From contig CAUYUJ010001375.1 in NCBI GenBank assembly GCA_963575745.1, positions 1 through 64,000 on the forward strand: a stretch of 64,000 nt of DNA, written 5' to 3'. The notes under the pieces are model-generated. The model was not told where the DNA came from. It searched no databases and saw only the letters and a list, made by a program, of their open reading frames with translations. Shown one piece after another: positions 50,338 to 61,315 of this stretch (its first letter is position 1; the number at the start of each line of letters is the position of its first letter). The position numbers and the translations under genes are program-made. The DNA is from Prorocentrum cordatum (lineage: Eukaryota; Sar; Dinophyceae; Prorocentrales; Prorocentraceae).

Positions 50338-53300
50338 GTGTGTGTCACGTCCCGGATGGCTCGCTTGGCGCAGGGGGGCCTTTCAGCCGCCCCCGAACGC
50401 CCCCGCGCAGCCTCGGCCCTGAGAGCCGAGCGCCCTCGCGCTGCCGGCGGCAGAGGAGAGGCTGCAGATGCCGTCGCGGACGCAGCGTTGCTGCGGCTTC
50501 GGCGTCTCCGCAGCCTTCGGACGACGCTGGGGCGCGCTGCGGTCGCCGCTCGGCAGGCTGCGGCAGCCACCAGGCAGGCGCTCCGCGCTGCATACGCTGC
50601 CTGTGCAGAATGGGCCCCCTCGATGGCGGCACTGCGGCTGGACGTGTCGCTTCCCGCGGAGATGGTGGAGCGCGCCGAGGCGGCGTGGCAGCAGGCGCGC
50701 GCGGCGGCGCAGTCGCGACGGCAGGCTGAGTGGCGCCGCTGGGTGGCGGATGCGCTCGCCATGGCCAGGGGCGGCTCTACCGATGGATCCGCGGCAGCTT
50801 GGACGCCGAGCTTTTGCCTGCTGGCGCCGCTGGCGGAGGCGCCCCTGGCACCCGCCCATGGTTGCTAGCACTGCAGGGCGGCCCAGCGGCGCGCCTGCGG
50901 TTCTTTAAAGAACCGTGGAAGGCGATTTGGCAAGGCCCGCCCGCCCCGCCAGTTGCGGAGGAATGGCTGCAGGAGCTGGATGGTTTGCCGCCGTTCCCGG
51001 ACCGGACGCCTTGGACGGCAGGCATGGTCGAATGGTTGCTCAGGCACGTGCCGAAGAGGAAAAATGCAGGGCCTCGACGCGTGGACCGTCAGCGAGCTCC
51101 GGCTGCTGCCTGCAGAAGTGCATGGCTGGATCGCCGAGCTGCTCGAGGAGGTGGAGGCCCGCGGCGAGTGGCCGCGCGAGCTCGTCGAGGCCGAGGGGCT
51201 GCTGCTTCCGAAGCAGGGAGGCGCCAGGGGCCTTTGGAGTGCCGGCCGATTCGGCTCCTTCCCATCTTGTACCAGCTATGGGCGGCCGGGCGCGCCCGGC
51301 TCTTCGCGCAGTGGCGCAGCAGCTGGGACGGCCTTGGATGGCGGCGCGGGGCAGACGAGCAGGCCTGGGAGCTGGCCTTGGAGCTCGAGGCCACTGGCGC
51401 CCTCTCCGAGGAGATCGTTGGCAGCGCCCTGGAGTGGAGTAAGGCGTACGACCAGGTGGACCTTGGCACGCTCCCGGCTCTGCTTGAGGCGTGCCGCGTT
51501 GGCTCGTGCGCCTCGCGCTCTGTGCTTATAGGGCCCGTCGACGAGTGCGGGTCGGCAGCACTGTTGGTGAGCCTTGGGTTCCCTTGCGCGGGCTGCTGCC
51601 AGGGTGTCCGGTCGCCGTGTTCGCGCTGGGAGTCCTGACCTGGCCATGGAGCTGCCGCGTCGCTAGGCTCAGCGACCTGCTCCGCCAGCGGGTGTACGTT
51701 GACGACTTCACGTTGTGGGTTCGCGTGGAGGCCGCCCGCCTCGACGAGGCGGCACAGGAGCTCCAGCAAGCGTTGCAGGTGACCGTCGCTTTCGAAGCGG
51801 CCATGGGGTGGCAGCTCAATCGGAAGAAAAGTCACCAATTCGCAAGTCGCCAGGCGCTGCGGCGATGACTGGAAGAACGGCCTCCTGGCATCCAAGCCCG
51901 CGCAAACTTCAAGGACCTTGAGGTCGATGCCACCGCTGGCAAGGCTCGTCGCTGCGCTGTCTCCGCTGGCCGGCTGGCTGTGGCGCAGGGCCGGTTTCCC
52001 GACTTGGCCGGTTGCCTGTCAGGTTCCGCCAGCGTTGCTTGCTCGGCGCCGCCGCAGGCGCGGCCGCGGGGCTGCATGGCGCGGCCCCGCCGCGCGGGAT
52101 TTGGCAAGGCTTCGCACTGCCGCGCGGCAAGCGGTCTGACGCGGAGGTCTTCGGGTGGCCGCGGAGATCGTCTTCGGCGTCCTGGCCCCGAGTTGGCGGC
52201 TCGACCCAGCGGCGGTGGCGGTAATCGCACCGCTGTGGCAGGTCGCCAAGGCCATCCGCAGGCGCCGCTTCCCGACGGAGCTGTTGAGGCACGCCGCCGG
52301 TGCAATGGCCGCTGGGCACGGCCGTGGCTTCGGCCCCGTGGACGCGGCGCTCCAGGCTTGGGGCAAGACATCGAGTGCTGGACGGGCGCCCCCGCCGCCC
52401 CAGGAGGCTGGCGCCCTGTCTTCCGTGCCCTGCCTGACGCGCGAGGCCGTCCTCGGCGCCCGGGCGGCCCGCGAGGCGCGCGAGGTGGCGGGGCGTCGCG
52501 CTGGCTTCCAGCACCTGGCCGCCGGCGCCGACCGGTGAGCCACCAGGCGGCGCCTCGACGGCGGAGAGCTGGCGGCCGACGCTGCGGGCGCGCTCCGCGC
52601 CGCGCTCTCCGGGAACGTAGTCACGGAGACTGGCGGCCAAGTGGGGGCGCCCAGCGGCGCGTCCACATTGCGGCGGGGCGTGCGACCACCTGGAACGCAG
52701 ATTCTGGGTCTGCCCCTGCTGGGATCCCGCCAGCGCCGCCGCGCTGGCCGCCGAGGGCCTCGCGCGCGCGACAGCGCGCGCGGCTGCTGGCGGATACTTC
52801 GCTCGCCAGGGTGTTGCCGCGGCACCCGCACTGGCTGCGCTGCCTCCCCCCGACGCCAGCCTGCCTCGGGCGCGTGCTTGGACGGACGGTGCGCGCGAGT
52901 ACCCAACCGACCCCCTCCTCGCAAGAGCGGGTTGTGGAGTGGCGTCGGCATTGGGCGCGGCAGGTCGCCAGGAGCACCGCGGGATGGGGCGCAGACAGCA
53001 CAGCGGGCAGAGCTTACGGCTGCGGCGCACGCGCTGTGCCTGGCGGGGGGGGCCCGTCGAGATGGTGACAGATTCCCGTTTCGTCAGCAATGGCGTCGCT
53101 GCGCTCTGCGGTGGCGCCTCCCCCGTGGACTGGGCGCACGTGGACATTTGGGATTTGGTCGTCCCTCATTGTCGCAGTGGCGCGCTGGCTGCGCGATGGG
53201 TGAAGGGCCACCTCGACGCCGCCGAGGCCGCCGAGCGGGGCGCGTCGCTCGAGGACCGCGCCGGCCACGCCGCAGCGGCCCGCTTCGCGGGGGCGGCGGC

Positions 53301-53775
53301 CCAGGCCCAGCTGCCCCCCGCGGCGCAGCGCGTGCTGCCATGGTGGAGTTGGAGGCCCTGAAGGTGAACCACGGGCACGGCCCTGGGGGCCCGCGCGCGC
53401 GGCGGCGCTGGGCTTCGGCAGGGCATCGCCGTCGCTGCCGCGGTGGCCCCAGCGGTGGCACTGCGGCCAGCGAGCGCGGCGCCTGGCCCCAGCGCGACGG
53501 CCGCTGCGAGGGCGCTATTCGCCGGTCGTGCATGGCAGGGACAGGTCGCTTCCCAGGGTCCAGCCTGGGACGCCGGCATGGCCTGCGGGTGCTGGGCCCC
53601 AGGTGGCAGCGCCTGGCGAGCCGCCCATGCAGCAGGTGGGCGCCCCTGCTGCCCCCACGTGCAGCTGGGCTGCTGCTCCTGGACGCGCTGTGTGCGGGGG
53701 GCAGCCATGAGGCGTGGCGGGCGGCGGTGCGGCGTCGCCTGCTGGCGCGCCCAGGGCCGCCGGACTAGTTATGTG
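50338..53775 (+). pseudogene. Broken LINE-type retroelement: reverse transcriptase and RNase H
   Basis: Reading across at least four frame changes gives, in order: an Arg/Ala-rich leader (50338-50868), RT motifs PKRKNA|GLDAWTVSELRLLP, LECRPIRLLPILYQLWA, EWSKAYDQV, LRGLLPGCP and the catalytic YVDD at 51695-51706. RNase H follows with WTDGA (52879-52893), RAELTAAAHAL (about 53004), TDSRFVSNG (53068 on) and RWVKGHL…EDRAGHAAAA. The usual Asp of the last motif is absent. The order RT then RNase H with LPGCP and YVDD is typical of non-LTR elements. Frameshifts make it inactive unless they are sequencing errors in G runs, for instance at 53044-53051. Confidence 0.85.
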
Positions 53776-53946
53776 CACGGCGTCTGCTTCGGGCCAGCCG
53801 CCGGTCTCACGCGCTGCCGGGGCGCGTTGCTGTTTTTTCCCCGCCCTCCCCTCCTTCCCTCCCGCGCCTTCCCTCTCCCGGTCATTCCCGCGCCGTCACC
53901 CGCTCTCGCCAAAGGGTTTCTTCCGGATGGTATAAAAAAGTGTCGC
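53776..53946. other. 3' flank of the retroelement
   Basis: A C/T-rich stretch ends in TATAAAAAAG just before the right direct repeat. Confidence 0.4.
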
Positions 53947-53989
53947 GTCCTGGATGGCCGCAGGTATCATTCGGCGCATGTAGACTCCC
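53947..53989 (+). repeat. Right 45-bp direct repeat flanking the retroelement
   Basis: Partner of 50282-50324; similarity stops after about 45 bases. Confidence 0.75.
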
Positions 53990-54218
53990 GAGCTTGGGCA
54001 ACACGCACCCCACGCCGCATTCGTTCCGAGTTCTGGGCGGTTGCTCTCGGTCCTATGCGGCAGATCCGTGTCGTGCCGGCTGGGCGGCGACGCTGGCGCG
54101 GACGTTCAAGTCAGCATGCCGCCAGCGGCCCAAACTCGGCCAAAGTTTTGGCGATGGAGCAGCCGCTGGTCGGTCAAGCGTGAACGATGTGCACGGTGAC
54201 AAAAAAAACAGCTCGGGA

Positions 54219-54293
54219 TCAACGATTGGGGGGAATAGGCATCGGGGGGAACGCATCGACCCCCAATCGCCGAATCGTTGATCGCCGAAAATA
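54219..54293. repeat. Hairpin
   Basis: ATCAACGATTGGGGG pairs with CCCCCAATCG…AATCGTTGAT. Confidence 0.75.
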
Positions 54294-54480
54294 AAGTGCC
54301 CGTGGCCCCAATCTGCCCAGGAACGTGCGGAATCATTATCGGAGGCCTATCGCCGATCTATCGGCGATGTATTTCCGATTCCAGATCGATATCCCCCCGT
54401 ATGCGAATCCCCCATATCGTTGCCCCTCATGTCAACAACCACCGCCGGGGTCGTCACGACACGAACCCACCCGTGAGAGA

Positions 54481-54600
54481 GGCACCCATGTGAGCGAAAA
54501 CCGACTCAGCCTCGTTTTTGGCTTCAACTTCAGTTGTGGGGGCACCGTGACGCGCCTTCGGGCCAGCTCACCCGAGTCGGTTTCCCGCTCACATGGGCGC
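54481..54600. repeat. 120-bp foldback element
   Basis: Arms CCCATGTGAGCGAAAACCGA (54485 on) and the inverted TCGGTTTCCCGCTCACATGG (to 54597) differ at few positions. GAGAG/CTCTC words just outside extend the pairing. Confidence 0.85.
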
Positions 54601-54671
54601 CCCCCCTCTCTTCGAGCTCCAGGCGGTCGCCTGTGGCCCGATAGCCCAGCAACGTTAGGTAGGCATCACCC

Positions 54672-54850
54672 GAACATATAAATACGATGTGTGAGGATGC
54701 ACCCCAGGGGCGACGTGCGCGCCGGAAGATCGTATAGTGTAAGCTTCGTACTAGGCGCGTTCTGGCCATACCGTTCTGGAAAAGATTTGGTACAATACGT
54801 TTGCTCTACATGTTTGGGTCGGACTCGCGCCTTCGAGACGGACGGGCACA

Positions 54851-54852
<2 letters not shown>
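54672..54852 (+). repeat. ~180-bp dispersed repeat, copy 2 of 2
   Basis: Aligns with 36378-36556 and runs directly into the (AGT)n array. Confidence 0.8.
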
Positions 54853-55775
<923 letters not shown>

Positions 55776-55967
55776 ATGTCATTGTGCGTCCCATAGGTCG
55801 CAGATTGCCCAATTATTTGATGGCGATTTCGGCCCCGTCGGATCGCTTTGCAGCGCTTGCCTGCGCGCCGAGGCTCGCCCCGATGTGGGCTCTCCCCCTC
55901 TCTGTCACCGTCGACCCAGTTCGAAACATCCGAAGAAGAAGAAGAACACGCGTCATAACCATCAATT

Positions 55968-56102
55968 GTAGGAGTTCCGCGCGAATTTCCCCGATCGGCG
56001 GCCCCCCTGGCGGCGCCTCCAGCGCCGCCCCTGGCGCGCTTCGGGCGCGCCAGGGAGGGGGATCCAGCGCAGATCCGCGAAATCCGCGCGGAGGTTCGAC
56101 GA
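55968..56102. repeat. Foldback element related to 35217-35320 and 49750-49860
   Basis: Outer arms TTCCGCGCGAATTTC and the inverted GAAATCCGCGCGGA pair, as do inner CCCTGGCG(G)CGCC words. Confidence 0.75.
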
Positions 56103-56905
56103 TTTATGTGTCATGTAGCTCTCGGAAGGTTATAGACCTCTTACCCTGACACGTCGATGAGCGAATCGGCCGTTTTCGGTGCGCGAGAGGGCGTCGCGGC
56201 TTCCATTTTTGCGGCTCCAGGTCCGTCGGTTTCGGTCCTAGGCCGTTGTCACCAAAGGGTGGTTTACGAAAGGGAGGTTTGTCCACCGCCGAAGTTCCTT
56301 CTTGTTTGAAGCATGTTGTGCTTGCATCCGCCCTGATTGAGGCGCGGACTCGGTGCTCGCTCGAGCCGCCAGCTCGACCGCGAGTGGCTTCTGCGCTTCT
56401 GGCTCCGTCGCAGCCTTCGCTGGGGCAGTCCCGCAGAAGCCGCCCCGCGTGGTGCGGCCGACGGGATTACTTACACGCCCGCTGCCCCAGGCCCGACCCA
56501 CCCTGCTGGGCCCAGGAGCGGTGCGTCAGCATCGTTTCTCCGACCCCCATCCCCGTCCCCAATTCCCCTTGGAGACCCCCCTCCAAATTGCGCCCCCAGG
56601 CCCCGTCCCCATTCCCCTTCGAGACCCCCACCAACTTGCGCCCCCAGCTGGGGAGACGCCCCTCGAAACCCGAAGGGAGCGGCCCATGTCCCATGTCCCC
56701 ATCTCGGGGGTGCAATCGGCCAGTGGGCCCAGGCCACGCCGCTGGGGCTATAGGGCTCGCCTCGGCGATGCTCCGTGCACACGCCCTCCTGGCTCGGCCA
56801 GGGAGGCGCGCGCACCGCTCCTCGTGGGGCCCGGGCTCTCGGCCCGGCCTGCGGCCGACGACGCTCACGAAGCAGCTCCCGCGGCACGCGCTTGAGCGGT
56901 GGCCG
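56103..56905. other. No gene assigned
   Basis: Open frames exist on both strands. 56540-56660 repeats CCCCATTCCCCTT-type words three times. It may be the 5' region of the dioxygenase gene. Confidence 0.3.
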
Positions 56906-57060
56906 ATGCGGACCGCCGCCGCGGCTCGCCGGGCACTCCTGGCGGCCCGCAGTGCCGCGGCGCGGGGCGCGCGCGCCGCCCCGCGCCGGAGTGCTGCCGG
57001 GCGGGCCCAGGCCGGCCTGGAGATCTCCAGCCTCAACGGGCCGTTCGGGGCCGTCGTTCG
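56906..57060 (+). CDS. Possible first exon of the dioxygenase gene
   Basis: From ATG 56906 the frame reads MRTAAAARRALLAARSAAAR and continues Arg/Ala-rich to about residue 36, like a mitochondrial transit peptide. It then reads GLEISSLNGPFGAVV. That last motif resembles the 'leV.pL.gpfGA.V' start of TauD-type dioxygenases. The frame stays open to TAG near 57155. A donor linking it to 59601 was not identified, so the assignment is tentative. Confidence 0.35.
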
Positions 57061-57263
57061 GTCCCCGCTGAGCGCTGAGGCGATCCTCGGCAGCCCGGAC
57101 GTCGGGGGCAGCGCCGGGGCGGGATGCACGGCTTCGGCCTCGAGGGCTCGAGTATAGGAGATCGACTATACCAGCATTGATTTCCCCCAAACTTGTGTTT
57201 CGCCGAACACATACACAGTCGCATAATTACACACGCATATCTGTGTGTATCTAGTTGTTTGCA

Positions 57264-57307
57264 TGTATGAATGTATGTACGCATGTATGCATGTATGCAT
57301 GTATGTA

Positions 57308-57386
<79 letters not shown>

Positions 57387-57681
57387 GCATGTATGTATGT
57401 ATGTATGTGTATGTATGTATGTATGCATGTATGTATGTATGTATATATATATATATGCGTCTCTGTGTATGTATGTGTATGTGTATGTGTATGCATACAT
57501 ATACATACCTGTAGCCATACATACATACATGTATGTATACATACGCACATACATACATGCATGCATGCATACATACATACATGCACACACATACATACAT
57601 ACATACATACATACATACATACATGCATACATACATACATACATACATACATACACACACATACATACATACATACATACA

Positions 57682-57715
<34 letters not shown>

Positions 57716-57950
57716 CATACATACATACATACATACATACATACATACATACAATCATGCATGCATGCATGCGTGCATACATGCATGCATACATACATAC
57801 ATACATACATACATACATACATGCACACATAAGTACATACACATATGCATGCATACATACATGCGTACGTGCATGTATACAACCATTTACACATACACGT
57901 ATACATGCATGCATCCATACATGCATTGATACATACGTCCATATATGAAT
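57264..57950. repeat. (ATGT)n then (ATAC)n microsatellite
   Basis: About 690 bases; the first third is GTAT/GTATGT and the rest CATA. The two halves are complementary, so the whole could fold on itself. Met/Cys/Tyr and His/Thr repeat frames are artefacts. Confidence 0.98.
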
Positions 57951-58222
57951 GCATTGACGTCTATAGCTCTAATCGTATATAATTATATACATATAGTTAG
58001 TGGTCGCAGATCTTGTTTGCGCAATTTCGGTGGACTCGACGAGCATTTGAATTCTCGGGTAAATCAATTCTGTAGTCGATCTCCTACTCGAAGGTTCGAT
58101 GTTCGAAGTTTTCGGACGTGTTCGTCGGTTCGCGGCTGCACCTCGCTGGGAGGTGTCCAGGGGTGCCCAGATCGTCTCGAACGGCCGCCGGAGACACCAG
58201 ATATGATCGAACGCCATAGTTT
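57951..58222. other. No feature recognised
   Basis: Mixed sequence, presumably intron or intergenic. Confidence 0.3.
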
Positions 58223-58239
58223 ACCTGGTCAGGGTCGCC

Positions 58240-58454
58240 TTCGGTGGAAAATCATGGGAGCCTGGTATACCCTCTTAAGTCCGTCTTTAGCGTCGATTGC
58301 CGTCTGGCAGTCGATGAGACAGCGCCGATTTCGCGTCGAATCGCGCTGATTAGCGTCGATTTAGTGTCGGCTTAGCGTCGATTTAGCGTCGACTAGCGTC
58401 GACTCGCAGGAGCCGACAAGATGGTATGGGAGGCTCCCATGAGTTGCCACCGAA
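58240..58454. mobile_element. MITE-like element with 23-bp inverted ends and 17-bp flanking direct repeats
   Basis: Arms TTCGGTGGAAAATCATGGGA(GCC) at 58240-58262 and 58432-58454 differ at two positions. ACCTGGTCAGGGTCGCC occurs immediately on both sides (58223-58239 and 58455-58471). The interior repeats TTAGCGTCGATTTAGCGTCG-like words. A second, diverged copy lies at 63215-63425. Confidence 0.85.
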
Positions 58455-58471
58455 ACCTGGTCAGGGTCGCC

Positions 58472-58835
58472 GACAGAGGGGACAGGCTCAGGGGGGGGGG
58501 AGGGAGGCGTCGGCCCCAGTCGCCCAGACATCGCCGACAAGGAGCTTTGTAAACGTGAGGCTTTGCTATCGGGGGCCTATCGTGAAGTCGGGCATGTCCC
58601 TGCACAGGAGGAGCAGCCAGGAATGGTAAAACGATGTCTGGTGACCGTGTTTCGACTATTGTTTGACTATGTTTGAGCATCGTTCGTATTTTTTGGTTTT
58701 CCAGAATCCGCCTGTAGGAGGATATGCCCGTTTTAAGCCTATCGCCGATCTATCGGCGATGCACCGCGGATGCCAGGTCGACACTTCCTTCCCTTGAGCT
58801 CGTCCCCCAGTGTTCGGCGGCCCGCCAACTGTGTG
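58472..58835. other. No gene recognised
   Basis: A CGCCGATCTATCGGCGATG palindrome at 58743-58761 recurs at 54351-54369. Nothing else is supported. Confidence 0.4.
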
Positions 58836-59012
58836 GTGACCTCATCGTGTGGTGAGTCAGTGGGGATTCGAGGTCACCGCACGGTTTTGAGACCTGGGTC
58901 GTTCTCCGGGGATGTCTCGGACGATTGGGGCCTCAAGGGTCCCAACACCGTGTGGTGACGGACCGTGCGGTGAAATCCTTTGGGGATTCGAGGTCACCGC
59001 ACGGTCCGTACG
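58836..59012 (+). repeat. GGTGACC-family dispersed repeat, copy 3 of 3
   Basis: It carries GTGGTGAGTCAGTGGGGATT and an internal inverted pair GACGGACCGTGCGGTGA / TCACCGCACGGTCCGT. Confidence 0.85.
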
Positions 59013-59073
59013 GCGTTGGGACCCCCAACCCTTCGTTGCTCCTCAGTGAGGACACCACAACCCACGTCCGCTC

Positions 59074-59232
59074 TGAGCCAGGACCCTCCACTCCCGACCT
59101 GGTGATCCAGGGTGTTCTGGCTGCGGGTGGGCTTCTGTTTTTGCGGGGGGTTCTTGGGGGCCATGAAACCACCTGCAACCCCAGCCAGGACCCCCTGGAT
59201 CACCAGGTCGAGAGTGGGAGTTCCTGGCTGGG
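59074..59232. repeat. 159-bp foldback element with ~55-bp arms
   Basis: Left CGACCTGGTGATCCAGGGTG pairs with right CCCCCTGGATCACCAGGTCG; flanking GAGCCAGGACCCTCCACTC pairs with GAGTGGGAGTTCCTGGCT. Confidence 0.9.
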
Positions 59233-59316
59233 GGAAGGAGGAGGATCGAAAGCTGTATCTAAATATTGAGCGGGCGGCAACTAAAGTATAGATGGATATA
59301 GGGCGGCAATGCTGAC

Positions 59317-59553
59317 GTGCCTCCTCCTCCTCGTCCTCCTCCTCCTCCTCCTTCTCCTCCTCCTCCTCCCTATCCTCCTCCTCCTCCTCCTCCTCCTCTT
59401 CCTCCTTCTCCTCCTCCTCCTCCTCCTCCTCCTCCTCCTCCTCTCCTCCTCTTCCTCCTCCTCCTCCTCCTCCTCCTCCCTCCTCCTCCTCCTCCTCCCC
59501 CTTCCTCCCCCTCCTCCTCTTCCTCCTCCTCCTCGTCCTCCTCCTCGGGAGTG
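59317..59553. repeat. (CTC)n tract directly upstream of an exon
   Basis: About 235 bases of CTC. It ends about 47 bases before the acceptor CCTCACCTCAG, so it lies where an intron's polypyrimidine tract would. Confidence 0.97.
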
Positions 59554-59600
59554 GGAGTCCTGTCTGGGGCCGGGGGTGGGCCGTGCCGTCCTCACCTCAG

Positions 59601-59717
59601 GACGTCCCCGCGGCGCTGGTGCGCGCCTTCTTGGACTTCCGCGGCCTCCTCGTTCTGCGCGGCCTCGGGGCGCTGCTCCCGGAGCAGCTGCTCGCCATCA
59701 GCCGCTTCTTCGGCCAG
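59601..59717 (+). CDS. TauD/TfdA-type dioxygenase, exon with N-terminal fold
   Basis: It reads DVPAALVRAFLDFRGLLVLR then GLGALLPEQLLAISRFFGQ, the '…lvrGll vfrg… Lt…q l…a..FG' block that opens the TauD/TfdA fold. The acceptor is CTCACCTCAG. The end is CAG|GC, a GC donor, with phase 0. The next exon continues VEPQLDD…, matching the family pattern 'FG.vE'. Members bind Fe(II) and 2-oxoglutarate and hydroxylate small substrates; the substrate here cannot be told. Five-prime exons are not resolved. Confidence 0.8.
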
Positions 59718-60397
59718 GCCAGGAGCGTTCCAGGAGGGGCCTCTCACCTTCGCTTTTGTTGACGACCGAACCACACACACACACGTACCCACAGGAGGGT
59801 CGGAGGAGGGAGGACTGGCTATGGGCATGGGTGCGGGCTGTGGGGCCCTGGGGGGGGCCCCCGTTCGAATGAGGGCCCCCATCCGACAACACGCACCCAT
59901 AGCCCCCTCCGTCCCCCCCTATGGGTATGGGTGCGTGTTGTCAGTTCGTCATCTGCGGGATGTGGGAATTGAGGCCTCTGTCCCCGCGTGAGGTCCGCGG
60001 AAGGCGGCGGCAGTGGAATGAGGGCGGCTCGGCTGGCGGAAGGCCCGCGGAAGCTGGCGGAAGTAGAAGCATCGCCCTCCGATTGAGACGACCGCGGGGG
60101 GGGCGAAGGGGATGGGGGTCTTGTCGGTGGATGCCAAAGTGGGTTACATCTGCCCTTACCTTTCTTACAAGTGCGTTATACGTACCCTACGAGAGGTCCA
60201 GGGGGGTGGCGATCCAGGCTAAGAGGGCTCCGCCCACTGAGCGGAGTCATCTACCCTTCTAGACCGCGAAGGGCATTTGTAATCCATACTATTAGACTAG
60301 AGTGTGTCAGATGCCACCCACCTTCGCATCCATGTCTAATGGCCATTTCAGAAGAGATGACAACATGTGTTGATGCATGGTTTCTGGAGTGGCCAAG
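59718..60397 (+). other. Dioxygenase intron, GC…AG, 680 bp
   Basis: It starts GCCAGG and ends TGGCCAAG, phase 0 on both sides. It contains a 17-bp hairpin (GACAACACGCACCCATA at 59885-59901, inverted at 59926-59942). Confidence 0.75.
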
Positions 60398-60633
60398 GTG
60401 GAGCCGCAGTTGGACGACAGCAAGAAGCAGTACGAGGTCTGTCCGGGCCTTCCAGTGATGCGCATCGGTAACACCAGGGACGCCGACGGAGTCCTGACCG
60501 CCCTCTTCTCGAACGCAGCAAGGCTGGCCCCGGGCGCTTCGCCGCAGTACTGCCCGGAGTCGAGGACCCCTGTGTGGCACACCGACAGCACGTACCGTGC
60601 CTCCCCGCCCATCGGCTCCGTGCTCTACTGCAG
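60398..60633 (+). CDS. TauD/TfdA-type dioxygenase, exon with the HxD iron-binding motif
   Basis: It reads VEPQLDDSKKQYEVCPGLPV then MRIGNTRDADGVLTALFSNA, and ends VWHTDSTYRASPPIGSVLYC. The WHTD is the His and Asp of the 2-His-1-carboxylate iron triad. 'PGLPVMRIGN' and 'PPIGSVLYC' match the usual surroundings. The insert between GNTRD and VWHTD (about 30 residues) is longer than I would expect in bacterial members. The exon ends TGCAG|GC (phase 2) and joins 63702 to give C-R-R-A-P-P-E-G. Confidence 0.88.
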
Positions 60634-61183
60634 GCCTAGGGGCCTGCAGAAAGATCCTGCCTGCACACGCGCGTGGCGTTCCAGCATGGGCACCGCCCTG
60701 ACTCGACGCAGCCTCGCCCCAGGCGCAAGTAGCACGACGGCGGTGCCACGGGCGGAGGGCGGCGGGAGGAGCAGCGGGGCACCAGGCAGGGCACGTCCGC
60801 CCCAGAGCGGGCACGCACCATCGGAGGCCAGCCTGGCGGCAGGTGCCCCGCGGAAGTCCCTCCTCCTCCTCCTCCTCCTCCTCCTCCTCCTCCTCCTCCT
60901 CCTCCTCCTCCTCCTCCTCCTCCCCCTCCTCCCCCTCCTCCCCCTCCTCCTCCCCCTCCTCCTCCCCCTCCCCCTCCTTGCCCCTCCTCCTTGCCTCTCC
61001 TCCTCGCCCTCCCTCTCCGTGGGCGCTCCCGCCGTGGGCCCGAGAGGGGGCTGTCCCCAGATTGCGGAGACATGGCCAAGACCTTCGGCCCAGCGTGTCG
61101 TTCCGGCGGTTCTGGCCCACGACGCTTCGGCGCGACACACCGTCCTCAGGAGGGAAAAAACACACACACACACACACACACAC

Positions 61184-61315
61184 ACTTAATCCTCGATTCC
61201 CAGGAAAATATTGGAAAATATGGGAATTGGGGGGGAAGACAAAAACCCAGAAAATATGGGAAAATATGGGGAGTATTTTCATTTGTGTGTATTTATTTGT
61301 GTGTCCTAATTTCCC
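61184..61315 (+). repeat. A-rich ~130-bp dispersed repeat, copy 3 of 3
   Basis: Shares GGGGGGAAGACAAAAACCCA and TTTGTGTGTATTTATTTGTG with the copies at 29313 and 30085. Confidence 0.9.

Noticed and set aside
48276-50729. An 817-codon plus-strand open frame
   Set aside because: It is carried by (GAG)n, (GGC)n and (GT)n tracts; the encoded poly-Gly/Glu/Arg and Cys/Val runs are repeat artefacts, and the last part only overlaps the broken retroelement.
54505-54530. GCCTCGTTTTTGGCTTCAA, resembling a spliced leader relic
   Set aside because: It lies in the loop of a foldback element, has several mismatches, and no gene follows.
57033-57954. Long Met/Cys/Val/Tyr and His/Thr/Ile frames
   Set aside because: They translate an (ATGT)n/(ATAC)n microsatellite.
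60251-61282. A 343-codon minus-strand open frame
   Set aside because: It is antisense to a confident dioxygenase exon and passes through a (GAG)n tract.
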